Shown here in pieces: positions 33,591 through 44,740 of a DNA stretch of 64,000 nt. The notes below the pieces were generated by a model. The model saw only the letters and a list, made by a program, of their open reading frames with translations. It was not told the DNA's origin and did no database searches. Origin of the DNA: Icerya purchasi (lineage: Eukaryota > Arthropoda > Insecta > Hemiptera > Monophlebidae). The DNA is taken from assembly GCA_039619475.1 (NCBI GenBank), contig CM077115.1, positions 420,058,557 to 420,122,556 of the forward strand, written 5' to 3'. Both the position numbers and the translations under genes were made by a program. The first letter of the stretch is position 1. Every line of letters begins with the position of its first letter.

Positions 33591-34380
33591 AAGTAGGAAT
33601 ATCAAGTTTTAATAGGAAATGAATAGAAGGACAATTTCTCAGCAGAGTAAGATTCAAATAAAATGTCCATGTGTATGCATAGTAGTGTGTTTTTAGATGA
33701 AGCCTAACAACAATCGTTTGATAACGATATTAATATTGAAATATGAAAGATTTAATAAAATATTCTCAGGCTAAATATAACGAAGCAACATATAATTTAA
33801 TGCGTACCGTAAGTTTAATAAGGGGAAACACCCGATGGAAAATGAAAATGGTAATACTGAGCATTTTGGGGGCCCACCAAACGGTATCGCGAACACGCTT
33901 GTTCTAAAGTGTTTTATGAACCATCTACATAATTTTTCCGAAGCTTTTACGTGTCAAATAACACAAATATATCCTTAAAATCGAACTGTTTTTAATGAAA
34001 AGTACCACCGCATTATTGTTGAGTGGATGAGTTTTAAGTTGTTTTTTTTTTTTTGAAGCCCCCCTTTTCCCTCTTGGGTACATCAACAAGGGTTGGCCCA
34101 TAAATCACAGTCGATGGGCTAATTAGAGAAACAAGGAAATCGCAATTAATATATTAAATCATCAACAGTTTACGTATGAAGAAATAGCAGTATACACTCA
34201 TTACACCAAAAGGAAAGGGTGGCTAATATTGAAATTGTCACAATCACCGAAAGAGAAGAATGAAATGAGAATAATTACTGGGGTGTGTACTAATGACACG
34301 CCAACAACCAGAAATGCGAGTAAAAGAGAAGAGACCAGCAAAATAGGAAATAGGAGCTCTATGCTCTACGAATTCAAAAT
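33591..34380. other. Gene-free DNA
   Basis: Contains a T-rich run followed by a C-rich patch at about 34042-34075. No gene is supported; the 82-codon + frame starting at 34229 runs into the tandem repeat that follows. Confidence 0.4.
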
Positions 34381-34720
34381 GCCTCACGAAAATTACATGG
34401 CCGGAATTGTAGCCAAGTATTATAGTCTCAACTACGCTTGGCTACATCGCTACCTCCAAACGATATTCAGGATATGAATCTAAAGGGGGGGAAAAATAAT
34501 ACTTACCAGTTTTATTCCGACGATAAATTGTATACATTTATTTTGCCTCACGAGAATTACACGGTCGGGGAATTACAGTCAGGTATTATTGGGTTTGAAC
34601 TACGCTTGCGTAGAGCCTACCTCCGAATAATATTCAGGATGTGAATCTGAAAGGGAAAAAAAATTACTTATCATTTTTAGAGAAATTTCAACGATAAATT
34701 ACATACATTTATTTACAGTA
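34381..34720. repeat. Imperfect tandem duplication, about 164-bp period
   Basis: The word gcctcacga.aattaca at 34381 recurs at 34545. Each is followed by gaactacgcttg-like sequence (tcaactacgcttgg and tgaactacgcttgc), then ctacctcc and atattcaggatrtgaatct. Between copies, cgataaattgtatacattta (34521) recurs as cgataaattacatacattta (34692), so a third partial unit begins. Two ORFs over the units are not conserved in frame. This may be a fragment of a satellite or of a tandem-ended transposon. Confidence 0.75.
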
Positions 34721-37191
34721 TATGCGTATGTATGAATGGATAACCGATCCAAATGAAGTTGTTAATTTCAGATAAAGCGATATTGCAGAGAAATCTATCA
34801 CCGTTTTTGCTAAAACTATAAACCATTAGGATAAGTATAACTTTTTTCGGCACGTTCAGATTAATACTTCAATTATAAACAGTCGAGGCTCCTCGTGGTA
34901 TTTTTTATTTAGAAAAATTTAATAAAAAGCAAATTTTTCAACATTGTTACATGTTTTTCTGACGCAATTTAGTGCGTTATTTAAAACTGCGCCGTGTATT
35001 AACGAATTTTACGTGTGTTTTTCTGGAAGGAGGCGCGTGTTCCTTCTGCATCGAACGGATCCGGAGAATTCGTTCAAAAGATCATCTAGGTCTTTAAAGG
35101 AATCGCCGGATTTGTTCATTAGGACCACCGACTTGAAAAGTTCTGCCACTGAATGAGTCATTTAATAAATTTACTCGCGCCTTATCATTTTTCTTATTTT
35201 CTCTTTAAGTGGTTTCGCTTCGCAACAATAAAGTCGCGTTTGAGAAATCGATATAGTACGGTCATTTAACAGTTCTTCGTCTTGTTTCTTTACAGCCAAA
35301 CGAAATGAACGATTGTGATTCAGTCGGCAGACGCAAGCTTCGGTTATAGAATCAAACGCGACAGCTCCTATTACAACAAGGCTATCTTTCGGTAATTTTT
35401 ATTTACTCTCCTAATGAAACAAGCGCTGCATTGAACGAGATAAATAAAGCTCAACGAAAGCGCTGACAGCGGTTTATGGCTGTTTCATTGAGTGCTAATA
35501 AATAATAAACGGGTCGCGAAGAATAGAAAAAGAACGAAAGGGAGAAAAAAGACTCGACGTTGTTTCCGAAGATGTAGCGATGCGTTATAGCGCGCTATTC
35601 ATCGGCCAGCGCCGTTTAAGTTAGCCTCTGTTAAATAAAATTAATGGATTTTTGATACCTCGCTAGTGCCCTGCCGAGGCTTTTAGTGTCTTGCCCCCCT
35701 CAGTTTGGCCCTTATATATTTCTACCTGCTTCGACCTTGTTCATCTTCGATTTTTTCTTTCCAGCTTAGTGGCAGCCAGATTAAAAACCGCTACACGATG
35801 AGAAGGACGACGTCTTTTTTTTTTTCTTTTTTTCTTTTATTTAGAAAAACGACCATAAAGAAAATAATCCGTAAGAAGAAAATAATATAGCGCTTCGATC
35901 GGTTTCAAAGCAGATATGCCGCAAAAGAACAAGTTCTTCGGCTGAGAAAATAAATATTAAAGTTTACAACGAAAATGTATGCACCGTCTTCTTCCTGTTT
36001 ATATCGTTTAAGAAGCTTTAGAGCTTTTCCTTTTTTTTTCGATCACTACAGGGTTCTTAGGTTTCCAGTTTGAATGCGTGCTAGGCTGATGATTTGTAAT
36101 ATGTTTTACCAATGTTTTCACCAAAAATGCTATTGTTTGTTGCGGGCAGTGTATTGAAGCAGCAGGTGTTTAGGAAAAGTTCATAAGACCTGTATTCGGT
36201 TTAGCTCAAAAAGCAAGAGTATCGCCTGCGTAAAAGCTCACTATGAAGAACGGAATTTCTGCAGAAAGATAAAGGGCAAAAGTTTTTTTTGGATCATTGT
36301 TATGTCTGAGAAAAAGAGGGAAATATCCTCGTTTAAGAATATGGTTTGGAGTTCTTGACTAGTCTTCATGCTATTAGTACCGAGTCCACGGTTAGCATAT
36401 TAGAGCGGTCGTCCGAAAGATTGAATGTGAATACAACATCGTATCATCGGTAAGTAATACGTTACTTTTCATTAATTTGTTGCCACTAGTGCTTTTTTGA
36501 AAATTTTCCACCGAATACAACATTAAAGTATACACCCTCGTCTAAGCCCGTTCGAACTTTTTCCATGGATTTTTAAACTTAATTTATACTTGATTCGTTT
36601 TGTTGTTTTTTTTTCTTTTTCGGAACCTTAATGCCTCTTAATAGAGACGCCATATTTCACACGGCTATTGTATATATCTAATTATAACTTACAGGACTGC
36701 GAACTGCAAAAACAGATGTTTCGATTGTCCAATTTTTCCAATGAGATGATTGCAGGTCATTTGTGCGTTGTAATTTTGAAGGACGTGTGACACAGATATT
36801 GAGATATTACAGCAGCTACAGGGTACCGTGTACCATTGTAATTTTTGTGCAAGCTTTTAATTATCACTTTTTCTAAGCTAATTCTACGGCTGTGTAGCGT
36901 GTTCAGCATTCTGTCACGTTTGACATTGGTTAACGAAGGAGGTAACTTCCTCTATTTCTTTGTCCTTCGATGTTCTTTTTCTGTTTACACGGCTAAATTT
37001 CCGTCTACCTTTTTGAAATTCAAATTCTGTTCTTTTTAGTTCGCAGACCGTAGATATACACCCGTATATGTACACCTGTGTATATTTATAATATATAGGT
37101 ATATATTAAATAAGAGAATCATTGTCAAACATCAGCATCGTACGTACGTTAATTTTTCTTAACGACTTGTTGTAAGTTAAATTTCGACGGT
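34721..37191. other. Gene-free DNA
   Basis: About 2.5 kb with no coding, RNA or element signature that I can support. Confidence 0.4.
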
Positions 37192-37771
37192 CATGGGCGT
37201 AGCTAGAAGAATTTTTCCTAGGGAGGCAACTGACCAGCTGAATATATGTGCACACATATAATTGTATTATATTAAAAAGTTGATATAAAATGAATAACTT
37301 AAATAAATATATAACCGAAATAAATAACAACTTATTTAAAAAGGGGTTTTATTTACGGATCACTTAATTTTCAAATATTAATATACACACATAGTCACGC
37401 AGGATATCTAACAGTGCTGGCTTTTAATTATTTAAAAATTCTCTTCCCTTGGTGACCACGTTCAGACGGTGCAACTTACTTTGACGTACGGTCTGAAAGT
37501 AGTCACCGAGGGGGGAGCTTTTAAATAATCGAAAGCTAATACTGATGTCTACTTAATCTACCAGCGCTGCTGTAGTAGAATAGTGTGCAAAGCGTCGTCT
37601 AATTGCATGCGTATATTATTGTGATAATCGCGGTATCAATTTCGAAGTACATTGCACTTTTACATTTTTCAAATTTTTTTCCGTGTGACATTTAGACGAT
37701 TCTTCCGGAGAAGGAAACGAGTTCTCTAGGGTGGGAAGCGCCCACACTTGCTCCCTCTAGCTACGCCCATG
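37192..37771. mobile_element. 580-bp inverted-repeat transposon (non-autonomous) with internal foldback
   Basis: A perfect 16-bp terminal inverted repeat, catgggcgtagctaga, lies at 37192-37207, with its reverse complement at 37756-37771. 'Gggcgtagc' ends of this kind are common on insect DNA transposons. Inside, 37419-37467 and 37491-37537 form a second imperfect inverted repeat of about 48 bases around a 23-base loop (ttatttaaaa, ggtgac and cagac shared). Flanking GT dinucleotides could be a 2-bp target duplication. No longer one was seen. No transposase is encoded. Confidence 0.7.
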
Positions 37772-39611
37772 GTATATAAATTTTGAAGCGTTTAGATATA
37801 ACATATAATTCGGATAAAAAAAATTTATTTCCCGCTCATTTTGATGTCTTTTATTTTTCGTTATCGCGGTTTCACCTATTTTAATATATAACGAATTAGA
37901 GACTCGTTCATCACATTTCAAAATTTATTCCATCATTCTCGATTCGTTCGAATTATTACAAGGGGAGCTTATGCTCGGTTAAATTTTTGAAAATGTTCAG
38001 CACTTGTCGACCTCGTCCGGTTTTCCGCCGTGTGCCATTTGTTCAATTTTCAGTATGTACGTTCAATAATTCACGATAAGCTCGATGTAGCATGTTATCA
38101 ATATCATCCTAGCATTTATAATGACACATGAACGGTTCGGAATCTGCTGATAAGGTTCTGAAAAATTGATTTATTATTCCGTGCAGCAAAATAAACGATC
38201 GTAAAAACATGAAGAACTATGCATTTACAATTAAAGCAGTCGGGGGCCTTGATTTCAGATCCTTGGTCCGTGTAATCGTGATTATGAATCGATTACGGAT
38301 GAAGTATCCGAAACCGGTCGGATCTAAATCTGAATAAAACGTCTATGCCCTGGGTTTTTATGATCAATTACTTTATCTTGTTCGCATCTTCAATCATGCA
38401 TCGGTAGTACATGGAAGTTTGAAACGTCAGAGTTTTTTTGATTTTCATTTCAGTCCAGCTGCCGCAACACAGGCGTTGTCCCGTCCAAATTTCAATTAAT
38501 TGATTTTGCGTTCATTGTATTTTTTTTTTGTGAATTCGCGTAAAGTTATTGGAAATGTGTAAATTAAATAAAAATGAGAGGAAAAAAAAAAGGATATATG
38601 TATTTCTGAGTGATCATCGTATCTGTTAACGATTGTCGTGAATATTCAATTTGAAGAGTAGAGTACATTCAAATATACGCCAAAACAGGAAATGCCACGA
38701 GCGAGATTAATCCTGTCAGCAGTGTACAACGTTGAAATGCTGAAAATGTGTGATGTACCTGGAACGCGATCGACCTGAAACACGATGCGGTTTTTTTTTC
38801 TTCGAAATTTAAGTCACATTTGAATTATGATTTATTTTCTACGGTTAAATTTTAAATCGCAATGAATCTTAAGGTATTTTATTTACAAAATTCGATTTCA
38901 ATTGCGCTAGATCGTGACGTTCAAATAAACAATCAAAACGAAAATAATGCTTCGTTTCGATTCGCTGTAAAATCATCATCTTGATTCATAATTTGATAAT
39001 CAGCTATCCAACGACATTCGCAACAGAAATAAAATAACCACATTTGTCGGACGACAAATCGCGGAATAACGCAAAACTAAAAGCAAATGTAATATTATTT
39101 TGATTTGAAATGAATTTTTTCAGATTTTTCTTCAGATCTGTCAGGTTTGTTTTTCAATTAGAAATATTCGAGTGAATTATTTACACCGGGCAGCACGACA
39201 AATAAAATGGAGGAAAAAATAATCAACCAAATATGTGTCATTCATAGTTTCAGTTATGATCGGGAGTGCATACAGAAATTATGATTTTTGCAGTTCATCC
39301 GAATTTATTTTACCACTTTCATTTGTAATTGCCACGAATTTTTTGTCTTTCCGGAAAACTTTTACAGAACCTTAACAAACAAAACAAAAAAGGAATTACA
39401 CATATCCATCGTTCGAATCGTGAGTTGTATGTCTGTGATCTTCATACAAAAATCTCAGAAAAAAAAACACTTTCAATTTTTCCCGACTTTTGCAGTTTTC
39501 CTTCCCTTAAAAACCTTATTTAGACTATTACAAACTTTAAAAAAAAAACAAAAAAAAAAACAAATCGGTCCAGCCGTTCTCTCGAGTGATAACAACATTT
39601 AATTTTTATTT

Positions 39612-39649
<38 letters not shown>

Positions 39650-40957
39650 ACATATATATATATATATATGTATAATAATAACATTATTTACAATTGTGTC
39701 CGATAAAATACTCACATAATAGACCCCTTCCCGCTCTATAATGACAAATTCTCGACATATTGTAAACTATTTTAATCGCTATTAACAACGAGTGAAAATT
39801 TTCATATTAAACCGGAACAGGTGTTTCGTGAAAATTTAAAACAAAAGGAAAGAGGATGCGAGAAGATATATTGGCTAAGTTTGTTTTCGACGCATTAGCG
39901 CTCTAACAAAAATCAAATCCGCCATACTGTCCTCACTGTAATATAACCCTATTCTTGATGTACCATCTATTGCCCATTTGTCAACAGCAGCCCAAAAAGG
40001 AATCATGTCCAACCAACTTCAAGCAGAAACCCCGTCATCGGGAGTTCTATTAAATAATGCCTTCGTGTTTGACATTATGGTAGCGACTTTTCCTTAAAAG
40101 AAACTCTAGCATTTTTTGAATAACATTTATAAAATTGTCAGGAATATATGCGGGATATTTTGGTCATTGTAGCAACGGGATTTGATCAAAAAAAAAAAAA
40201 AAAAGATAAAAAATATATATCTTGGTTTAGGGACGTGCCTGTTGTTAATCGCGCAACCGTTTAATAAATGGATTTGACTTCTTCTCTACGCAAATGGTAT
40301 TCGCAGGTAATTTCTAATTTTTATTCAAGTAGAGAAGATTTAAAAAGTATATTGAAATCACATTTCTTCCTGTTTCGCAACAACTATTAATTACGTCTAA
40401 TTGAAGAAAAGAAATGTGCATGTTTTACGAAATACATATATCCTGAAGAAGCTATTATGGCTCTTATATAAGAGCCGTCGTATAAAAGACTCTAAGGCCG
40501 ATCATATATTGAATTTTGCGCAAATGTCTCACCTGTACAGCGCACACCCATCCAAGGTGTTTTCAAACGCGTATCGGAAATATTGAACCCAGCGCACGTA
40601 TTCGTGGGCCATCCAATTTTCATAAAAATTACGACATCTTTTTCCGGGTTCTGAGTGGAAAAATGAAGAAAAATTAATTTCGCAGCTTTTACTGAATGAA
40701 ATTAGAACGAAGTGTATGAGAAATTCATACTTCGGGGGGATGGGAGAGCCACGGAAAATTCTATTTTTCTACCGGGAATGCCGGATAATTATATCGACTG
40801 CTCTAGATTAAGGAGGGAACAAAGCGAACTTTTTTTAATTGGATTTTTCATGATAGAAAGCAAAGATAACGCGAACCAGCTATAACATCATCGTGCGCGG
40901 CGACCATTAAATATACGTTTTCAACATGATCAGTGGTAATGAATGATTATATGTCGT
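37772..40957. other. Gene-free DNA with a (TA)n microsatellite
   Basis: A (TA)n tract with ATGTATACAT interruptions spans about 39611-39676. Nothing else is supported in these 3.2 kb. Confidence 0.5.
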
Positions 40958-41739
40958 ATTTTTTTATTTTTTTTGGTCCCCAATTCATAATACCAATAAT
41001 TTATATAAATAAAAGGGTCTGCCCTGAGCCCGTCTATTTAAGTTTATGGAACCCTGACAGACTGTTTTACAATGTTAATAATTAATACTTAGTATACCTT
41101 AAATATTAATATTAATACAGGTGTACATGTATTTTACGGTGATTTGATTTATTTCGGCTATCGTAAAACTACTGAACATATTGTAAATAGCTTAGTTATT
41201 AATTGATCAGGGCTAATATTGCTAAAATCATTACTATCAGGAAAGTTACACGTTACACAGTTATTTGAGTGTGCAATTTTATGTTTATGTAAATAATCTT
41301 TAAATAGACCGTGTCTAATTAGGAATTGTAGATTAAAAAAATTTGGCGTAAAAACTTTATTATGTAGTCTTTCATCTATGGTTGGAAAACATTTTTTAGC
41401 TATACCGTTATTATATTGGTCCCACTGCGCCTGAAATTTATTATTATAATACTTATCTAATATGTATATATAAGTGTTTAAACTGTATAAGCGTTAACGA
41501 GGTTTGTTCGTGTATGAAGTAAGGGTGATGATACTGTACGTTATGAAATTCATGATTTTTAATATTATTTTTTGTTAAAAATATGTTAATATGTTTCTGT
41601 ATTTCGTAAGTTAATGGTTTAATACCTGCAATAACAGCGTTTGCCATGTAGCTGGTAGTTCTATAAGCTTTAATCATTTTTATTGCAATAGTTCTCTGAA
41701 AACTTTTTAATATATTTTGAAATCTTTTAACTTTTATAA

Positions 41740-41790
<51 letters not shown>

Positions 41791-42320
41791 CACTACCATA
41801 AAGTATGTTAGGCAATATTACGCTTTTATATAAGTCCCTTCTTGTAATTTAATCGGTTATTATTATTGTTATATAATTTGTTAAATATAATTAAAAATGT
41901 ATTTTTTAGTGATATAGAGTGAAAATTATTATAAAATTTTAAATTATTGTCTATTAATATATTCAAGTATTTGGTTTGAGTAACCATACTAATAATTAAT
42001 CCGTATTGGAGCAAATTTAATCTTTTATCCTTTAAGTTTTTATTAAACAACATGTAAGTTGGCTTGGATTCGTTAATATTTAAATTGCATTGTTCTAACC
42101 ATTTCGCGATTTCTGTATAAACCTGGTAAATTTTATTTTCCAATACATTTTCATTCTTATCGGCTATTTACTATTGCAATATCATCTACGAAAGTGAAAA
42201 TGTTTACGTTAGTGGATAATCTAATGTTATACATTTGAGAGAAAACTATGTTGCACAAGTACGGTCCTAAAACAGACTCTTGCGGTACTCCCATAACGGT
42301 AACAATTATGTCGTATTCAG
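40958..42320 (-). pseudogene. R1-clade-like LINE remnant (RT fingers/thumb to C-terminus)
   Basis: Reading down the minus strand: GVPQESVLGPYLCNIVFSQM and FVDDIAIV (RT active site) at about 42290-42170; KWLEQCNLNINESKPTYMLF (41826-42143); ILYGSVI, then SFQRTIAIKMIKAYRTTS and NAVIAGIKPL (41453-41815); then AQWDQYNNGIAKKCFPTIDERL, QFLIRHGLFKDYLHKH and NNCVTCNF down to about 41200. The AYRTTS / VIAGIKPL and 'LIRHGLFKDYL' (LTGHG-like) blocks are typical of R1-type ORF2, which lacks RNase H. An A-rich 3' tail is at 40958-40977. A (TA)n tract has expanded inside the coding sequence (41744-41789). Endonuclease and upstream RT are missing, and stops and shifts occur. The sequence is much more AT-rich than the I-like LINE, indicating age. 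Confidence 0.75.
41744..41789. repeat. (TA)n microsatellite inside the R1-like RT remnant
   Basis: About 23 TA units lie between the codons for YGSVI and the lysine-rich KRFQNILKSF segment on the minus strand. They keep the frame open as repeated Tyr-Ile. Confidence 0.9.
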
Positions 42321-44084
42321 ATCAATCATTTTGGCTTTGTTTTGTGAACGGTTTTCATCCGTGGACGTTTTTTAGAGAACTATCGTCGGATGCCTAGACA
42401 TTCGTACGCCGGATGTGTAGATGAAAATTATCGAAATAATTTTTTTCACCTTTTCTTTAAGTTACTAAAAAGTACCGCATTAAATTTTACCCAAACCCAC
42501 CGTTTGTAATAATTCCGCGCCAACATCTATAGTGCGCAAGTAAATAGAATCATTTGCACGAAAATGGAGCACAAAGCTTTTTTGCTGTGTATACATAACA
42601 CCTCTCACCTCTTAGATGCACACATATAAACATTATGATACATACACAGATGGACGCTTTTAAAATATGCTTTTTTGAATTTTCCATACCGGGGAGTCGG
42701 AAAACATCGTGAACTCTTCAATTTCAATTGTTAGAATTAATGAAATAACTCTCGGCGTCGAGAATCAAACTTAATTTATAAAATTATAATATAAATTTGA
42801 TTTTTCTCGTATAATATTATCAATCTGAAAAAAAAAACAATTCCTTTTTTTGTTCTTCTTTACTTTAATATCTATTTAAGAAAAATAATATTTAAACTAT
42901 AAAAACGCAGAAAAACATCTAGTTTCATCACAAAAAAACAAATTAATAAATATCAGCGGTTTTTAAAATTTTCCTTGCCCTACACACACCACTTAAAAAA
43001 TTATGTCTTCTTATGTTTAATGTAGCTGGTTAATAACATTTTTTAGAAAAAACGTTATAATAATAAAAAATTAAATATTTACGAAAACTTTAATGGAAAT
43101 TTGAATAAACCGAAATCGGCCTGGATTTTGAATTTCACTTTTAAAGTTTCGTTTGTTAGTTTGAATAATAAAGATGTACTGCATTTGCCAACCCTACCAG
43201 CGAATGTCGTTTACCACAAACCTCCTTATACGGAGTACTGGTGACTGCAAAAACATTATTACATGTCAAATTTTACACTGTATACGGAAACAGAACCGGA
43301 ACAAATGAGATGTGTCATTTCTTTACGTTCTGGGTTATGTTGTGGTCTTTTGGAACAACCGGGTAGATCTCGCTTCGTACTCGGACGTCTATATCTCGAT
43401 ACTAAAACGTTTCATTTGCACCTTTGTATTTGTTTTCAACTTTTCCAAATTAGACACATCGATTTGAGTATGAAACAAAATAAACTTTAAACACCCTAAT
43501 CTATGGTTTAGTGGCCAAACACCTCTAGCTATGTATACACATATATATGTATATATATACATATATATATAGAATATTAATATGAATTTATTAAATCCTC
43601 AATTCCGGTGCCATTTAATACGAATATTCTCGAATCCCTTTTTTTAGTGCCATTTAATACGTATTCATTGTAATATAGATTCTTCTCGAAGATTAATTGT
43701 TATTCCTTAGGATGAATCGGATTCCTGTTCTAAAGAGATATTTAATACAGATTCTGGTTCGAGTTTGTTACACTAACAAAATGCTCGGGTGCCAGAGCTA
43801 ATAGCTCAATATTTCTTCGTGAGAAATCCGCGAAAATACTATGTATTTATTTAAAATGTTCGTATCATATAACAGATAACCATCTGAAAGATCTTTTAAG
43901 TTTTATTAATGATATAAATAAAAAAATATAAGAGTTCGTGAAAAATGTGAGATGGGAAAACCGCAGATTAATTGTACCGGCCAATGTCTTACACTACGAT
44001 ATTTTATTTTCGTTCATCGCTTATTATATTAAAGGTAGCGCCATAAATACTGATTTGTATCTTATACATACATAATTCGGCCAT
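42321..44084. other. Gene-free DNA
   Basis: No gene is supported. A TA-rich patch with tacatata motifs is at about 43537-43570. Confidence 0.4.
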
Positions 44085-44440
44085 TTTGGCCTCGCAAGGA
44101 GCTGAGCCCCTTGACCCCTCTTGCTTTCATTTCTGTCTCTTTCTTTTCAATACTTTGTGTAAAATTATCAAAATTTACAACGTAATTCTTACTGGCATCA
44201 ACACAAAAAAAATAGCATATAATCACAAAAATCCTATCCTAACATTTAACTTTCATTATATAAAATTAAGACATTTTTTCGTTACATATTTTGTTACATA
44301 AAATTGTGACATTTTTTAAATAACAATAATAAAAACTCTATGAAATATAACAAACGTTACATAAAATTGGGACATTTTTTTGGACATATTTTTGCGACAT
44401 TTTTTCTAATGGGGGGTGGCCTAAGAATTACGTTGTAATT
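44085..44440 (+). repeat. Dispersed repeat, copy 1, with internal 17-bp inverted repeat
   Basis: Matches 58525-58740: both begin with ttggcctcgcaa/ttagcctcacaa, continue with gccccttgac, ctcttgct, catttctgtctct and aaaatttacaac, and contain aacaaacgttacataaaatt plus gggacattttt. This copy is longer; the other lacks about 100 internal bases. Here ttacaacgtaattctta (44175-44191) is exactly inverted at 44422-44438. TA-rich microsatellite sequence abuts both copies. It has no coding capacity and its class is unknown. Confidence 0.75.
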
Positions 44441-44740
44441 AATATATATACATATATATATACATGCATATATAGGTTGTTATTACAATTTGCCTTTTTA
44501 CGGCTGAAAATATCTGTTTTTGATGTAAAAAAGGGTAAAATTGGAAGAAAAATGCCTCCAAAAAAGGAGATTATTGCATTTATGTATGTAGAGCAGTTTT
44601 TAATATTTCAGATTAGAGTTTTTTTTAAACATTTTTGTGCCCTAATACACTATGCCTGTGTCTGTACAGCTGAGATGTACGAATGGAGGTAGTCGCCGAC
44701 GCTCAGGAATTAAGTATGGCACTATAAAAAAGAAGAAGAG

